A stretch of 64,000 bases of DNA from Desulfocarbo sp964620595 (GTDB lineage Bacteria > Desulfobacterota > Desulfarculia > Desulfarculales > Desulfarculaceae), in assembly GCA_964620595.1 (NCBI GenBank), contig CAZUHP010000008.1:1-64000 (forward strand). The letters are read 5' to 3'. Shown here piece by piece: positions 8,859 to 19,400 of this stretch (its first letter is position 1; each line of letters opens with the position of its first letter). Made by a program: the position numbers and the translations under genes. The notes under the pieces are model-generated. The model saw only the letters and a list, made by a program, of their open reading frames with translations, did no database searches and was not told the origin of the DNA.

Positions 8859-10763
8859 ATGTCCGAAACAAGGGCCGCCAAGAGCCTCACCGGCCGCATC
8901 GTCACCCTGGTGGCGCTGGGCATGTGCGCCTTTCATCTCTACACTGCCCAGTTCGGGCTTTTCTCGGCCATGGTGCAGCGGCCGGTGCACTTGCTCTTTG
9001 CCTGCGCCCTGGTGTTTCTCATCTACCCGCCGGCCAAGCAGCACCTGGCCCGGCCCCGGCGCTGGCTACATCTGGCCTGGGACTGGGCCCTGATCGGGCT
9101 CACGGCCTGGTCGCTGATGCACATCTCCTTGGGCTACAAGGAGCTGGTCCTGCGCGGCGGCATGGCCACCACCGCCGACCTCTGGCTGGGCGGGGCCTTG
9201 ATCCTGCTGGTGCTGGAGGCCACCCGCCGCATCATGGGGCCGGCCCTGCCCATCATCACCCTGGTGGCCCTGGCCTACACCATTTGGGGCCATTACATCC
9301 CCGGCCTGTGGGGACACCGGCTCATCGACCTGGAACAGCTCGTGTCCTACCAGTACCTCACCACCGAGGGCCTGTTCACCATCCCCTTGGGGGTGTCGGC
9401 CAGCTTCATCTTCATCTTCATCCTGTTCGGCGCTTTCCTGGTCATCTCCGGCACGGGTGACTTTTTCATCCAGTTCGCCAACGGCCTGGCCGGCCACCTG
9501 CGGGGCGGGCCGGCCAAGGTGGCGGTGCTCTCCAGCGCCACCTTCGGCTCCATCTCCGGCTCGGCGGTGGCCAACGTGATGAGCACCGGCTCCTTCACCA
9601 TCCCCCTGATGAAGAAGATAGGCTACAAGCCCACCTTTGCCGGGGCCATCGAGTCGGTGGCCTCCACCGGCGGCCAGTTCATGCCGCCGGTCATGGGTGC
9701 GGCGGCCTTCATCATCGCCGACATGTTGGGCATCGCCTACCTGGAGGTGTGCAAGGCTGCCCTGATCCCGGCGGTGCTCTATTTCTTCGCCCTGCTCTAC
9801 ATGGTGCACCTGGAGGCGCTCCGGCAAGGGCTGAGGGGCATGAGCCGGGAGGAGCTGCCCCCGGTGGGGCGGGTGCTCAGGCAGGGCGGCTACCTCTTGG
9901 TGCCGGCCGGGGTCCTGGTGGCCGCCCTGGTGGGGGGGCTCTCGCCCATGAAGTCCGGCCTGTGGGCCATCGGCACGGTGGTGTTGATCATGGTGGTGGA
10001 GAGCCTGGTCCGCGGCAACCTGCGCCAGGTGCCCGGCAAGGTGCTGGAGGCCCTGGAGAAGGGGGCCAAGGGGGCGCTGGAGGTGGCCTTGGCCTGCGCC
10101 TGCGCGGGCATAGTGATCGGCAACGTCACCCAGTCCGGCCTGGGGCTCAAGTTCTCCAGCCTGGTGATCCAGGCCAGCGCGGGCTCCTTGTTCCTGTCCC
10201 TGGCCTTCGTGATGGTGGCCTCCCTGATCCTGGGCATGGGGCTCACCACCTCTGCGGCCTACATCCTCACCGTGATCCTGGCCGGGCCGGTCCTCATCCA
10301 ACTGGGCGTGGCGCCCTTGGCGGCCCACATGTTCGTGTTCTACTATGCCTGCCTCTCCTGCATCACCCCGCCGGTGGCCCTGGCCGCCTTTGCCGGCGCG
10401 GGCATAGCCGGCTCCAAGCCCTTTGCCACTGGTTTCGAATCCATGCGCCTAGCCATCATCGCCTACATCGTGCCCTTCATCTTCGTCTACCACCCGGTGC
10501 TGATCTGGCAGGGCGACTGGTGGGCCATCGCGCTCAGCTTCGTATCGGCCCTCATGGGTTGCATGGCCATCGGCTCCGCCCTGATGGGCTTTCTCAAGCA
10601 GCGCCTGAACATATTCTGGCGGGCGGTGCTGTTGGTGGCGGCTTTCATGCTGATCATGCCGGGCTACCAGAGCGACATCCTGGGCGCGGCCATGCTGGCC
10701 GGGCTCTATGCCCTGCAATCCTGGCGCGGGGGCTCCCGGCCGGGGGCCCGGGCCGAGGCATAG
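8859..10763 (+). CDS. TRAP transporter fused permease (small plus large subunit, DctQM-like)
   Basis: 634 residues from ATG 8859 (AAAGGG upstream; a TTG at 8835 is an alternative with no better support). About 15-17 hydrophobic segments fill the protein. The N-terminal four correspond to the small DctQ-like subunit, the rest to DctM, with GGPAKVAVLSSATFGSISGS, ASTGGQFMPPVMGAAAFI and the C-terminal YACLSCITPPVALAAFAGAG that mark the 4TM/12TM fusion class. It couples solute uptake to a sodium or proton gradient and works with the TAXI receptor. Ends two bases before the next gene's start. Confidence 0.92.
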   Translation: MSETRAAKSLTGRIVTLVALGMCAFHLYTAQFGLFSAMVQRPVHLLFACALVFLIYPPAKQHLARPRRWLHLAWDWALIGLTAWSLMHISLGYKELVLRGGMATTADLWLGGALILLVLEATRRIMGPALPIITLVALAYTIWGHYIPGLWGHRLIDLEQLVSYQYLTTEGLFTIPLGVSASFIFIFILFGAFLVISGTGDFFIQFANGLAGHLRGGPAKVAVLSSATFGSISGSAVANVMSTGSFTIPLMKKIGYKPTFAGAIESVASTGGQFMPPVMGAAAFIIADMLGIAYLEVCKAALIPAVLYFFALLYMVHLEALRQGLRGMSREELPPVGRVLRQGGYLLVPAGVLVAALVGGLSPMKSGLWAIGTVVLIMVVESLVRGNLRQVPGKVLEALEKGAKGALEVALACACAGIVIGNVTQSGLGLKFSSLVIQASAGSLFLSLAFVMVASLILGMGLTTSAAYILTVILAGPVLIQLGVAPLAAHMFVFYYACLSCITPPVALAAFAGAGIAGSKPFATGFESMRLAIIAYIVPFIFVYHPVLIWQGDWWAIALSFVSALMGCMAIGSALMGFLKQRLNIFWRAVLLVAAFMLIMPGYQSDILGAAMLAGLYALQSWRGGSRPGARAEA

Positions 10764-10765
10764 CC

Positions 10766-12337
10766 ATGCAGAATGTGCGCGAGCTGATCGAGAGCCGGGC
10801 CGCCGAGATGGGCGGCAAGGTCTACCTGGTGTTCAAGGACCAGGAGATAACCTACGCCCAGGTGAACCGCCGGGTGGACCGGGTGGCCGCGGGCCTGGCC
10901 GCCTTGGGCGTGAGCCAGGGCGCGCGGGTGGCGCTGCTGGTGCGCAACTCGCCCGAGTTCATCTATCTCTGGTGGGCGCTGCTCAAGCTGGGCGCGGTGA
11001 TGGTGCCGGTCAACCTGCGCCTCACCGCCAAGGAGGCAGCCTACGTCCTGGGCCACTGCCGGGCCAGGGCCGTGGCCGTGGGCAGCCAATCCCTGGAGCT
11101 TCTCCCCCGACTCAAAGAGGACTGCCCGGAGGTGCGGGCCTGGCTCGGGGTGGATGCCGAGGCAGAGGGGCTCATACCCTGGCGGGAGATCGATTCCGCC
11201 GCGGCCCCGCCGCCCCGCCCCAGCCTGGGCCTGGATGATCGGGCGGTGATCCTCTATACCTCCGGCACCACCGGCTTTCCCAAGGGCGTGGTGCATACCC
11301 ACGGGGATTACCTGCGCACTGCGGCATCCTTCGCCCGCACCGCGGAATTGGGGCCCAGCGACCGCCTGATCACCGCCAACCCCCTGTTCCACGTGAACGC
11401 CCAGTTCTACTCGGCCCTGGGCTGCCTGTGGGCCGGGGCCACCTTGATCCTGGCCGAGAAGTTCAGCGCCTCCCGCTGGTGGGACTGGACCCGGCGCTAC
11501 CAGGCCAACAAGGCGGTGCTGCTCTTGGCGCTGACCACCATCCTCTGGGGCCGCGAGCCCCGGCCGGACGACGCGGACAACCCGCTCACCCAGGTGGTGG
11601 CCGGCGGCGCGCCCAAGGGCCACTACCGCGACTTCGAACAGCGTTTCGGGGTGCGCCTGCAAACCCTTTACAGCCTTACCGAGGCACCCCTGGCGGTGAT
11701 GGGCGCCCGGGGCGCGCCCTGCATCGAAGGGGCGGTGGGGGTGCCCATGGAGCCGGCCTGGCCCGGCGACTACAACCGGGTCAAGGTCTTTGACGACGAG
11801 GACCGCGAGGCGCCGCCCGGCACCCCCGGCCAGATCGTGATCCAGAACCCGGCGGTGATGAAGGAGTACCTGGACGATCCCGAGGCCACGGCCGAGGCCT
11901 TGAAGGGCGGCTGGCTGCACACCGGCGACCGCGGAGTGATGGACCCGGAGGGCGTGCTCTACTTCCTGGGCAGGGCCAAGGACGTGATCCGCAAGAAGGG
12001 GGAGAACATAAGCGCGGTGGAGGTGGAGACGGTGCTGGCCGCGGCGCCGGGGGTGGCCGAGGCGGCGGTCATCGGGGTGACCCCGCCCGATGCGGTGGGC
12101 GAGGAGGAGATCCTGGCCCTGGTGGTGTGGGCTCCGGGCGCGGGGCAGGACTGGCAGGCACTCATCGAGCACTGCGCCCGGGAGCTGGCCGATTTCAAGG
12201 TGCCCCGGTTCTGGCGGTCCCTGGCGGCGCTGCCCAAGAACGCCATGAACCGGGTGGTCAAGGAGCGGCTGAGGGGCGAGTCTCCCCCGGAGCAGGAACC
12301 CGGCACCTTTGATTGCCAGACAGGTAGCACCCGCTGA
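10766..12337 (+). CDS. Second acyl-CoA synthetase / AMP-dependent ligase
   Basis: 523 residues from ATG 10766, two bases after the permease stop. The open frame reaches far upstream (to 9749), but that part is a shadow of the permease. Motifs: ILYTSGTTGFPKGVVHTHGD (about residue 155), YSLTEAPLAVMG in the position of the adenylate-binding YGxTE, LHTGDRGVMDPEGVLYFLGR, and the C-terminal NAMNRVVKERL where the catalytic lysine would be VK-ER. It is clearly paralogous in role to the synthetase at 5561-7117 but only distantly similar, so the two probably act on different acids. Resembles crotonobetaine/carnitine-CoA ligase-like enzymes (CaiC type) as much as FadD. Confidence 0.85.
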   Translation: MQNVRELIESRAAEMGGKVYLVFKDQEITYAQVNRRVDRVAAGLAALGVSQGARVALLVRNSPEFIYLWWALLKLGAVMVPVNLRLTAKEAAYVLGHCRARAVAVGSQSLELLPRLKEDCPEVRAWLGVDAEAEGLIPWREIDSAAAPPPRPSLGLDDRAVILYTSGTTGFPKGVVHTHGDYLRTAASFARTAELGPSDRLITANPLFHVNAQFYSALGCLWAGATLILAEKFSASRWWDWTRRYQANKAVLLLALTTILWGREPRPDDADNPLTQVVAGGAPKGHYRDFEQRFGVRLQTLYSLTEAPLAVMGARGAPCIEGAVGVPMEPAWPGDYNRVKVFDDEDREAPPGTPGQIVIQNPAVMKEYLDDPEATAEALKGGWLHTGDRGVMDPEGVLYFLGRAKDVIRKKGENISAVEVETVLAAAPGVAEAAVIGVTPPDAVGEEEILALVVWAPGAGQDWQALIEHCARELADFKVPRFWRSLAALPKNAMNRVVKERLRGESPPEQEPGTFDCQTGSTR

Positions 12338-12347
12338 AAAGAGGGCG

Positions 12348-12382
12348 GCGGCCTGCCGCCGGGGCTAGGCCGCGCTTTTTTT
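12348..12382 (+). terminator. Possible intrinsic terminator of the TRAP / acyl-CoA synthetase operon
   Basis: GCGGCC (12348-12353) can pair with GGCCGC (12368-12373), with a smaller GGCGGC/GCCGCC hairpin competing, and seven T follow at 12376-12382. The T-run lies within the C-terminal Lys codons of the convergent hdrA. Plausible but the loop is long. Confidence 0.4.
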
Positions 12383-14815
12383 CTTGGCCGCGGCGCGCTC
12401 GGCCTCTTCCTGCAATATCCGCATGGTCTCGGCCACCTCCTGGGGGGTGACCCCCTGGCGCAGGGATTCCATTCTCTGCATCACTTCCTGGAAGCGCACG
12501 CCCTCGGCCGCGCTGATCCACTCCAGTTGCAGGCGTTCGGGCCTGAGCCCCAGTTTCTCCATCTTGCGCCACATGCGCTTGAGGCGCCGCTGGGTCCAGT
12601 GGTTGGCGTCGATGTAGTGGCAGTCGCCGATGTGGCAGCCCGAGACCAGCACCACGGCCGCGCCCTTGCGGAAGGCCCGCCACACGAAGTCCTCGCGCAC
12701 CCGGCCCGAGCACATGGTGCGGATGAGGCGGGTGTTGGCCGGGTACTGCAGGCGGGACACCCCGGCGAAGTCGGCCCCGGCGTAGGAGCACCAGTTGCAG
12801 GCGAACACCGGGATCACCGCCTGGGGGTCTTCCTCCAGGATGGCGTCTACCTGGGCGTTGATCTGCTGGTCCGTGAAGTGGTGCATGTGGATGGCGCCCG
12901 CCGGGCACTCGGCCGCGCAGGTGCCGCAGCCGGCGCAGGCCGCCTCGTTGACCAGGGCCGGTTTCTTGGCCTTCTTGTCGAAGCTGATGGCGTTGTAGGG
13001 GCAGACCTTGGCGCAGATGCCGCACATGGTGCAGGCCTCGGCATGCACCTCCGCGGTGATGGCCTCCACCAGGAGCTTCCCCGGCGACATCAGGCGGCTG
13101 GCCCGGGCCGCGGCGGCCGAGGCCTGGGTCACCGACTCCTTGATGTCCTTGGGCCCCTCGGCGCAGCCGGCGAAGAAGATGCCCTTGGTGGCCGAGTCCA
13201 CGGGTTGCAGCTTGGGGTGGGCCTCCAGGTAGAAGCCGTCCGAGCATTTCTGCAAGGCCAGCATCTCCTGCACGATGTGCATCTCCTCGGGAGGGTGCAC
13301 CCCGGTGGCCAGCACCACCATCTCGGCCCGGTGCTCCTCCAGTTGGTTGGTGGCGGTGTTCTCCACGGTGAGGATCAGGTCGCCGCTGGTCGGGTCCTCG
13401 CGGATGGCGCCGGGCAGGCCGCGTACGTAGTGGGTGCCCTCACTGCGGCTGCGGCGGAACAGGTCCTCGAAGCCTTTGCCAAAGGCGCGGATGTCTATGT
13501 AGAAAACCGTGAGCTGGATGTCCGGGTAGTGCTCCTTGAGCTGCAAGGTGCTCTTTATGGTGTTCATGCAGCATATGTTGGAGCAGTAGGGATTGCCCCG
13601 GCGCTGGGAACGCGAACCCACGCACTGGATGAAGGCCACCGAGCGGGGCACCTTGCGGTCGCTTAGGCGCACCACCTCTCCCTTGGTGGGGCCGCCGGCA
13701 TTGATCAGCCGCTCCAGCTCCAGGGAGGTGAGCACGTTGGGGAAGCGGGTGTAGCCGTATTCGTCCAGCACCCGGGGGTCGTAGACCTGCATGCCGGTGG
13801 CCACGATGATGGTGCCCACCTTGACCTCGATCTCCTCGTCCTTCATGTCGAAGTCGATGCAGTCCTTGTCGCAGCGCTCGGCGCACTTGCCGCACTTGAT
13901 GGGGTCGTGGCCCAGGCAGTTCTGGATGTCCAGCACATAGGCCGAGGGCACCGCCTGGGGGAAGGGCTGGTAGATGGCCCGGCGCGAGGAGAGGCCCTCG
14001 TTGAACTCGTCGGGCACCACCACCGGGCAGACCTCGGCGCAGTCGCCGCAGGCGGTGCACTGGTCCTCGTGCACGAAGCGCGCTTTCTTCAGGATGCGGG
14101 CCGAGAAGTTGCCCACGTAGCCGGTGACCGAGGTGACCTCGCTGCTGGTCAGGAGCCTTATGTTGGGATGCCGACCGGCATCCGCCATCTTAGGCCCCAG
14201 GATTCATATTGAACAGTCCATGGTGGGATAGGTCTTGTCCAGCCGGGCCATCATGCCCCCGATGCTGGGCTGCTTCTCCACCAGGGTCACCTGGAAGCCG
14301 GCGTCGGCCAGGTCCAGGGCCGCCTGGATGCCCGCCACCCCGCCGCCGATGACCAGGGTGGCCTTTTCCATGGGCACCTCGATCTCCTGGCGCACCGTGA
14401 GCCCCCGGGTGCGGGCCACGGCCGAGCGCACCAGGTCCTTGGCCTTGGCCGTGGCGGCCTGGGGCTCCTGGCTGTGCACCCAGGAACACTGCTCCCGCAG
14501 GTTGGCCATCTCCAGGAGATAGGGGTTGAGCCCGGCCTCGGCCACGCACTGGCGGAAGGTGGGCTCGTGCAGGCGCGGCGAACAGGAGGCCACCACCACC
14601 CGGTTGAGTCCGTGCTCGGCGATGTCCTCCTTGATGAGCATCTGGCCGGGCTCGGAGCAGCAGTAGCCGTCGTGGCGGGCGACCACCACGTTCTCCAGGC
14701 CCTGGGCGTAGTCCGCCACCGCCGCGCAGTCCACCACCCCGGCTATGTTCAGCCCGCAGTGGCATACGTACACGCCGATCCTGGGTTCAAGGGCTTCGGT
14801 CTTGTCAGGCATCAT
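12365..14815 (-). CDS. hdrA: HdrA heterodisulfide reductase subunit A, selenoprotein (in-frame UGA at codon 204), fused to an MvhD-type C-terminus
   Basis: Read through the UGA at 14206-14204, the frame from ATG 14815 (AAAGGA upstream) to TAG 12365 gives 816 residues. Residues 1-203: HdrA N-terminal domain (IGVYVCHCGLNIAG, SCSPRLHEPTFRQCV) and the FAD-binding ATLVIGGGVAGIQAALDLAD. The UGA falls in MDCSI-U-ILGPKM, where HdrA proteins normally have a Cys, so Sec replaces an Fe-S cluster ligand. Residues 205-640: remaining FAD domain and two ferredoxin-type sites (CTACGDCAEVCP; CTMCGICAKVCP and CAGCGTCAAECP). About 660-790: an MvhD/FlpD-like domain (FACNWCSYAGAD). A GGUC-loop SECIS hairpin follows the UGA. 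HdrA carries out flavin-based electron bifurcation or confurcation in the cytoplasm. It is the last gene of the kor-hdr operon. A naive gene caller will split it in two. Confidence 0.85.
14166..14183 (-). promoter_or_regulatory. SECIS element for selenocysteine insertion in hdrA
   Basis: In mRNA sense, 20 bases after the UGA (14206-14204) comes GGAUGCC-GGUC-GGCAUCC: a perfect 7-bp stem closed by a GGUC loop, 27 bases from UGA to the loop. Bacterial SECIS elements sit inside the coding region just after the UGA, with a GU-containing apical loop at about this distance; the Escherichia coli fdhF element also has GGUC at the tip. The hairpin is compatible with coding for conserved HdrA residues DAGRHP. 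Confidence 0.8.
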
Positions 14816-14882
14816 GCGTATCCTTTGCTATTCCGTCCAGCCCCCTGCCGGCCCGCGGCCCGCTGGCCCCGGCCCCGGGGGG

Positions 14883-16040
14883 TTACTCCATCTGCTCGGC
14901 CAAAAGGCCCACCAGGCCGCGCACCTCCAGGGCGGGGGGGGCGCCCTTTATCGGGTCGCGCAGGGCGCAGGTGGTGTGGATCAGGCACTTGGGGCAGGCG
15001 GTGAGCAATATCTCCGCGCCGGTGGCCTTGGCCTGCCGGAGCCGCTCCACCTGGATGCGCTTGGAAAAGGCGTCGCAGTTCACGAACGAGCTGTTGCCGC
15101 AACACAAGGCGCCCTGCCGCGAGAACTCCATCTCCGCCAGGTCCAGGCCGGGCACGCTCTGGATCAGGCTGCGCGGCTCCTGGTAGCGGCCGGCCATGCG
15201 CCCCAGGCGGCAAGGGTCCTGGTAGGTGACCCGCCGCTCCAGGGGCCGGAAGGAGAGCCGGCCCTCGGCGGTGGCCTGGGCCAGGAGGTCGATGAGCAGG
15301 GTCACCTTGAGGCGGCTTTCCGGCACCACCCGGGGCAGGAAATCGTGCAGCACCAGGTAGCACTCCGGGCAGGCGGTGATGACCTCCTCCACCCCGTGGT
15401 CCTTGAACTCCTGGTAGTTGAGCCGGCAGAGGGTGGCGAAGTTCTCCTGGTCGCCGGTCCAGAGCAAATCGTGCCCGCAGCAGCGCTCGTTGCCCAGCAC
15501 CACCGGCTCCACCTCCAGGCGGTTCAGCAGGCGGATGCTGTCCCGGGCCAGGCCCAGGGTATCCACCTCCAGGTTGGCGAAGAACACGTCGAAGTAGGGG
15601 GCGCAGCCGGTGAAAAAGGCCACCGGCCCCTGGGAGGCGGTCTTCAGCTCCGGGGTCAGCCAGCCCAGCCGGTCCTGTTCCAACTCGGGCGAGGTCATGA
15701 TCCGCATCCAGGAGTGCAGGGCCCCGTCGTGGGCCAGGTAGCCCACGATGCCCGCCTCCTCGGCCAGGACCTGGCGCAGCTCCAGGATGAAGCGGTTGAA
15801 CTGCACGCCCGAGGGGCAGCGTTCCTCGCAGAGACCGCAGGTCAGGCACTCCCACACCGCGCTCTGGATGTAGGCCGTGTCCTGGGGCTCGAACATGAGC
15901 TTCTGGGCCAGCAGGCGGGGGGAGTATTCCCTGCCGGCCACCAGCCGGGGGCAGGAGGCCGAGCACTTGCCGCACTCCAGGCAGAGGTGCAGGGAGTGCT
16001 TCTTGATGATCTCCCTTATGCGGGGGGTGTCCAGGGTCAC
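14883..16040 (-). CDS. HdrD/HdrCB-like Fe-S protein with two CCG domains
   Basis: 385 residues from GTG 16040, which overlaps the stop of the mvhD gene (GTGA). Two ferredoxin-type [4Fe-4S] motifs (CLECGKCSASCP about residue 19, CLTCGLCEERCP about 66) are followed by two cysteine-rich CCG domains: ERCCGHDLL with ACPECY (about 180-225) and GALCCGNSSFVN with ACPKC (about 320-355). This is the HdrC-HdrB fusion seen in HdrD and in GlcF-type proteins. In Hdr complexes the CCG domains hold non-cubane clusters that reduce a disulfide or pass electrons to a membrane or soluble acceptor. The thiol/disulfide partner in a non-methanogen is not known. Confidence 0.85.
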   Translation of the reverse strand: MTLDTPRIREIIKKHSLHLCLECGKCSASCPRLVAGREYSPRLLAQKLMFEPQDTAYIQSAVWECLTCGLCEERCPSGVQFNRFILELRQVLAEEAGIVGYLAHDGALHSWMRIMTSPELEQDRLGWLTPELKTASQGPVAFFTGCAPYFDVFFANLEVDTLGLARDSIRLLNRLEVEPVVLGNERCCGHDLLWTGDQENFATLCRLNYQEFKDHGVEEVITACPECYLVLHDFLPRVVPESRLKVTLLIDLLAQATAEGRLSFRPLERRVTYQDPCRLGRMAGRYQEPRSLIQSVPGLDLAEMEFSRQGALCCGNSSFVNCDAFSKRIQVERLRQAKATGAEILLTACPKCLIHTTCALRDPIKGAPPALEVRGLVGLLAEQME

Positions 16041-16462
16041 GATGCCATCTGCTCCCGCCGGGCCTTGGCCGGGTTGGGTCCCAGGGCCTCTATGCGCTCG
16101 GCAAAATCCCACAAGGTCTTGACCATCTCCTCCCGCTGGTCGGCCCGGAAGGTCTTCTCCACCAGGCGCTCCTGGCCGATGCCCAGGTAGTGCAGCAGCC
16201 GGCGCACCCGGGCCACGTTGGTGTGGCCCACCTCGGGACCGGGTCCGTAGCGGCAGTCCTCGTCCTCGCACTCCAAGAGGATCACCCCGTCGGCCCCGTA
16301 TTCAAAGGCCCGCAGGATCAGGGCCTGATTTATGCGGCCGATGCACATCACCCGCATCAGGCGGAAACTGGGCGGCATTTCCAGGCCGGCCTGGCCGGCC
16401 GCGTTGTAGCAGCAATAGGGACTCCAGTTGCAGGCTATGCCCAGTATGTTCACCGTGCTCAT
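16037..16462 (-). CDS. mvhD: MvhD/FlpD-family hydrogenase iron-sulfur (delta) subunit
   Basis: 141 residues. The sequence VNILGIACNWSPYCCYNAAG, then MRVMCIGRINQALILRAFEYGADGV and ECEDEDCRYGPG, gives the MvhD/FlpD pattern including the Cys set that binds a [2Fe-2S] cluster. This small subunit bridges an electron-input module to HdrA. Here no hydrogenase or formate dehydrogenase is adjacent, so the input is probably the fused flavoprotein just upstream or the Kor enzyme. Overlaps the next gene by four bases and starts three bases after the preceding stop: translational coupling. All cysteines are encoded as Cys, unlike the Sec-containing homologue of some methanogens. Confidence 0.88.
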   Translation of the reverse strand: MSTVNILGIACNWSPYCCYNAAGQAGLEMPPSFRLMRVMCIGRINQALILRAFEYGADGVILLECEDEDCRYGPGPEVGHTNVARVRRLLHYLGIGQERLVEKTFRADQREEMVKTLWDFAERIEALGPNPAKARREQMAS

Positions 16463-16465
16463 GTC

Positions 16466-19400
16466 TCAGGCCTCGCTTCTCATGCGTCCGGCCACCATGT
16501 CTTCCAGCAGGCGGTTGGAGAAATAGGGTATGTCCAGGGCGGTCACCGGGCAGCGGCCCACGCAACCCCCGCAACCCACGCAGTTGTGGCGGTACACCAC
16601 CGAGGTATAGGAGCCGTCCGGGTTCTCCTGGAGCCTCACCGCCTCAAAGGGGCATATCTCCACGCAGCGGCCGCAGCCCCGGCAGCGGCTGGGGTCCACC
16701 TCCGGGCTGAGCTGGTGGTCCTGGAGATAGGCCTTGGCCGCGGTGGTGGCCACCTCGCCGGCCAGGGCCGCGCCGGCCTGGAAGGCGTCCACCCGCTGGA
16801 GGGTCACCGGCATCACCCGGTAGATGCCGATCTGGGGGGTGTTGAAGAAGGCGAAGTCGTAGCGGTAGAACTTCTTGAGCCCGGTACGGCCGGCGTACAT
16901 GGCCAGGCCGATCAGGTTCTCGTCGGTGAGACACACCACGTCGGTCTTCCAACTCCGCCAGCGGCCGTTCACCCTGGCCTTGACCGTGAAGTCGCCCAAC
17001 TGGCCCTGGATGCCGCCCACCTCGGCCGCCTCCACCTGGGTGATGGATGTCTCCAACTCCGGGGCCAAGGGCCGCCCGGCGATGGCCGGGGGCAGCTCCT
17101 GGCCGCTGGGCCAGGCCCGGTGCACCAGGCGCACCTTGAGCCCCTGCAGGGCCAGGTTGCGCGCCGCGCTCACCCCCACCTGGGAGCCGCCCAGGATCAG
17201 CACCCGCCGGCCTATCTCGGTGGTGCCCCGGCGCAGGGGCGCCAGGTGACGGGAGCGGATGAAGGCGCCGCGCAGCAGTGCCCGGGCCCGGGCGAACATT
17301 TCCTCCTCGTCCACCAACTCGGGGTGCAGGTGGTCGCGCAGGTTGATCATCTCGAAGCGGCTGCGGTCCAGGCCCAGGCGCTCGAAGAGGTGCAGGCGGG
17401 CCCGGGTACGCTGGTCGTTGCAGCTTATGCACTGGAAGTTGAGCGGGCAGCACACGCAGGAGGCCAGGATCACCTGGTTGATCCTCTTTTCCTTCACCAC
17501 CGCGGCGATCTGCTCGGCTCCCCATAGGTTGCAGACCGACAGCACCAGCTCGCCGTGCACCACGCCCGGCACCTGGCGGCCCATCTCCAGGATACGCTCC
17601 AGCACGGCCGGCGGCGCCATGGTCTGGTTGCAGGCGCACACGAAAAGACCTATGCGCAGCGCCTCGGCCCCTGGTACCGGCTCGGGCCGGGGCTCTGCCG
17701 GCACCGCCGGCACCCGCAGCTTGGCGGCCGGGGCCATGGCCAGGCCAGCCGCGGCGCTTCCCCGCATGAGCACGTCCATGAGGTCGGCCGAGTAGCTCTG
17801 CGGCTCCACCCGGAAAAGGCCGGCGCCGTCCGGCGAGCCCTGCCAGGGCGGCTCTCCGGCCTCGGCCCAGACCACGGCCGGCGCCTCTATCTCCAGCCGG
17901 CGGCCGGTGCGGAAATGGTCGATGGCCCGCACTTCGCCGCAGGCATCCTCGCAGGCCAGGCATTCGCAGCAAGAGGCGCACTGCAGGCAGCGGGAAGCCT
18001 CGGCCTTGGCCTGGCTGGCGGTGAAGCCCAGCTCCACCTGCTCGAAGTCCCGCCGCCGCACCTTGGGCTGGCGCTGGGCCATGCGCTGGCGGGGCTGTTG
18101 GGGGATGTCCTCGCCGATGGGCAGGTGCTCGCCCACCCCGCGGGGTTCGGCGGCCAGCTCCCGCCAGGGCGGCTCCCCGCCGGCCAGGTAGGCGGTGATG
18201 CGGGCGGCGGCGCGGCGGCCGGCGGCCATGGCCTGGATCACGGTGGAAGGGCCGGACACGCAGTCGCCGGCGCCGAACACCCCGGGCCGCGAGGTGGCCA
18301 GTCCCTCGTCCACCGCCAGCCTGCCGCCGGGGCCCAGCTCCACTTCCCGGCCCAGGGGGCTGTCCGCCAGGTCCGGCCGCTGGCTGATGGCCACGATCAC
18401 CGTGTCTGCCTCGATGCTCTCCAGCTCCGCGGAGTCGAACACCAGGCGCGGGGGTCCGTCCTGGGTGGGCTCCCAGTGGGCAGGGCGGTGGATCACCTCG
18501 GCCACGCAGTCCCGGCCCGCCAGCTCCACCGGGGCGTAGCCCAGCTTGAAGCGCACCCCCTCCTCGCGGGCCTCGGCCACCTCCTGGGGCGAGGCAGGGA
18601 GCTGGTCCTCGGTCTCCACCGCCAGCACCGTGACCTCCCGGGCGCCCAGGCGCAGGGCGGTGCGGGCCGCGTCCATGGCCGAGTTGCCGCCGCCGATCAC
18701 CACGGTGCGCGGTCCCACCGAGGCGTCGCCGGCCAGGTTGACCTGGGAGAGGAAATCCACGCAATGCCGCACCTCGTCCAGGTCCTCGCCCGGTATGTTC
18801 AGGCGCAGGTCCTGGTGGGTGCCGGTGGCCAGGCACACCGCGTCGAAGCCTTGGCCGAACAGCTCGTCCAAGGACTCCACCCGGGTCCCGGTCTTCAGCT
18901 CCACGCCGCTGGCCACCAGGGCCGCTATCTCCGCGTCCAGCACTGCCCGGGGCAGGCGGAAGGCGTTGATCCCCGCGCGCAGCATGCCCCCGGCCTGGTC
19001 CATGGCCTCCAGCACGGTGACCGCAAAGCCCTCCTGGTTGAGGAAGTGGGCCGCGGCCAGGCCGGCCGGCCCCGAGCCCACCACCGCCACCTTCTGGCCC
19101 CGGGGAGGCCCCGCCGGCGCGGGCAGGGCGGCGGGGCCCTGCTCGGCCTCGTAGTCAAAAAGGAAGCGCTTGATGTCCCGGATGGCCAGGGGTTCGTCCA
19201 GCTCGTTGCGCCGGCAGGCCTCCTCGCAGGGGTGGCTGCATATGCGTCCGCACACCCCGGGCAGGGGGTTGTCGCGGCGCACCACGGCCAGGGCCTCTTC
19301 GAAGCGGCCGGCCGCGGTGAGGGCCAGATAGGCCTGGGCATTGACCCCCAGGGGGCAGGCCAGGCGGCAGGGGCTGGTCTGGCGCTTGTCCAGAAGCAGG

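Noticed and set aside
9749..10765. Long upstream extension of the second acyl-CoA synthetase
   Set aside because: It overlaps the TRAP permease in another frame; the enzyme begins at 10766 as usual for the family.
14204..14815. hdrA as a frameshifted or nonsense-mutated pseudogene
   Set aside because: The two parts are in the same frame, the interruption is a single TGA at a conserved Cys position, and a SECIS-like hairpin follows; the rest of the protein is intact.
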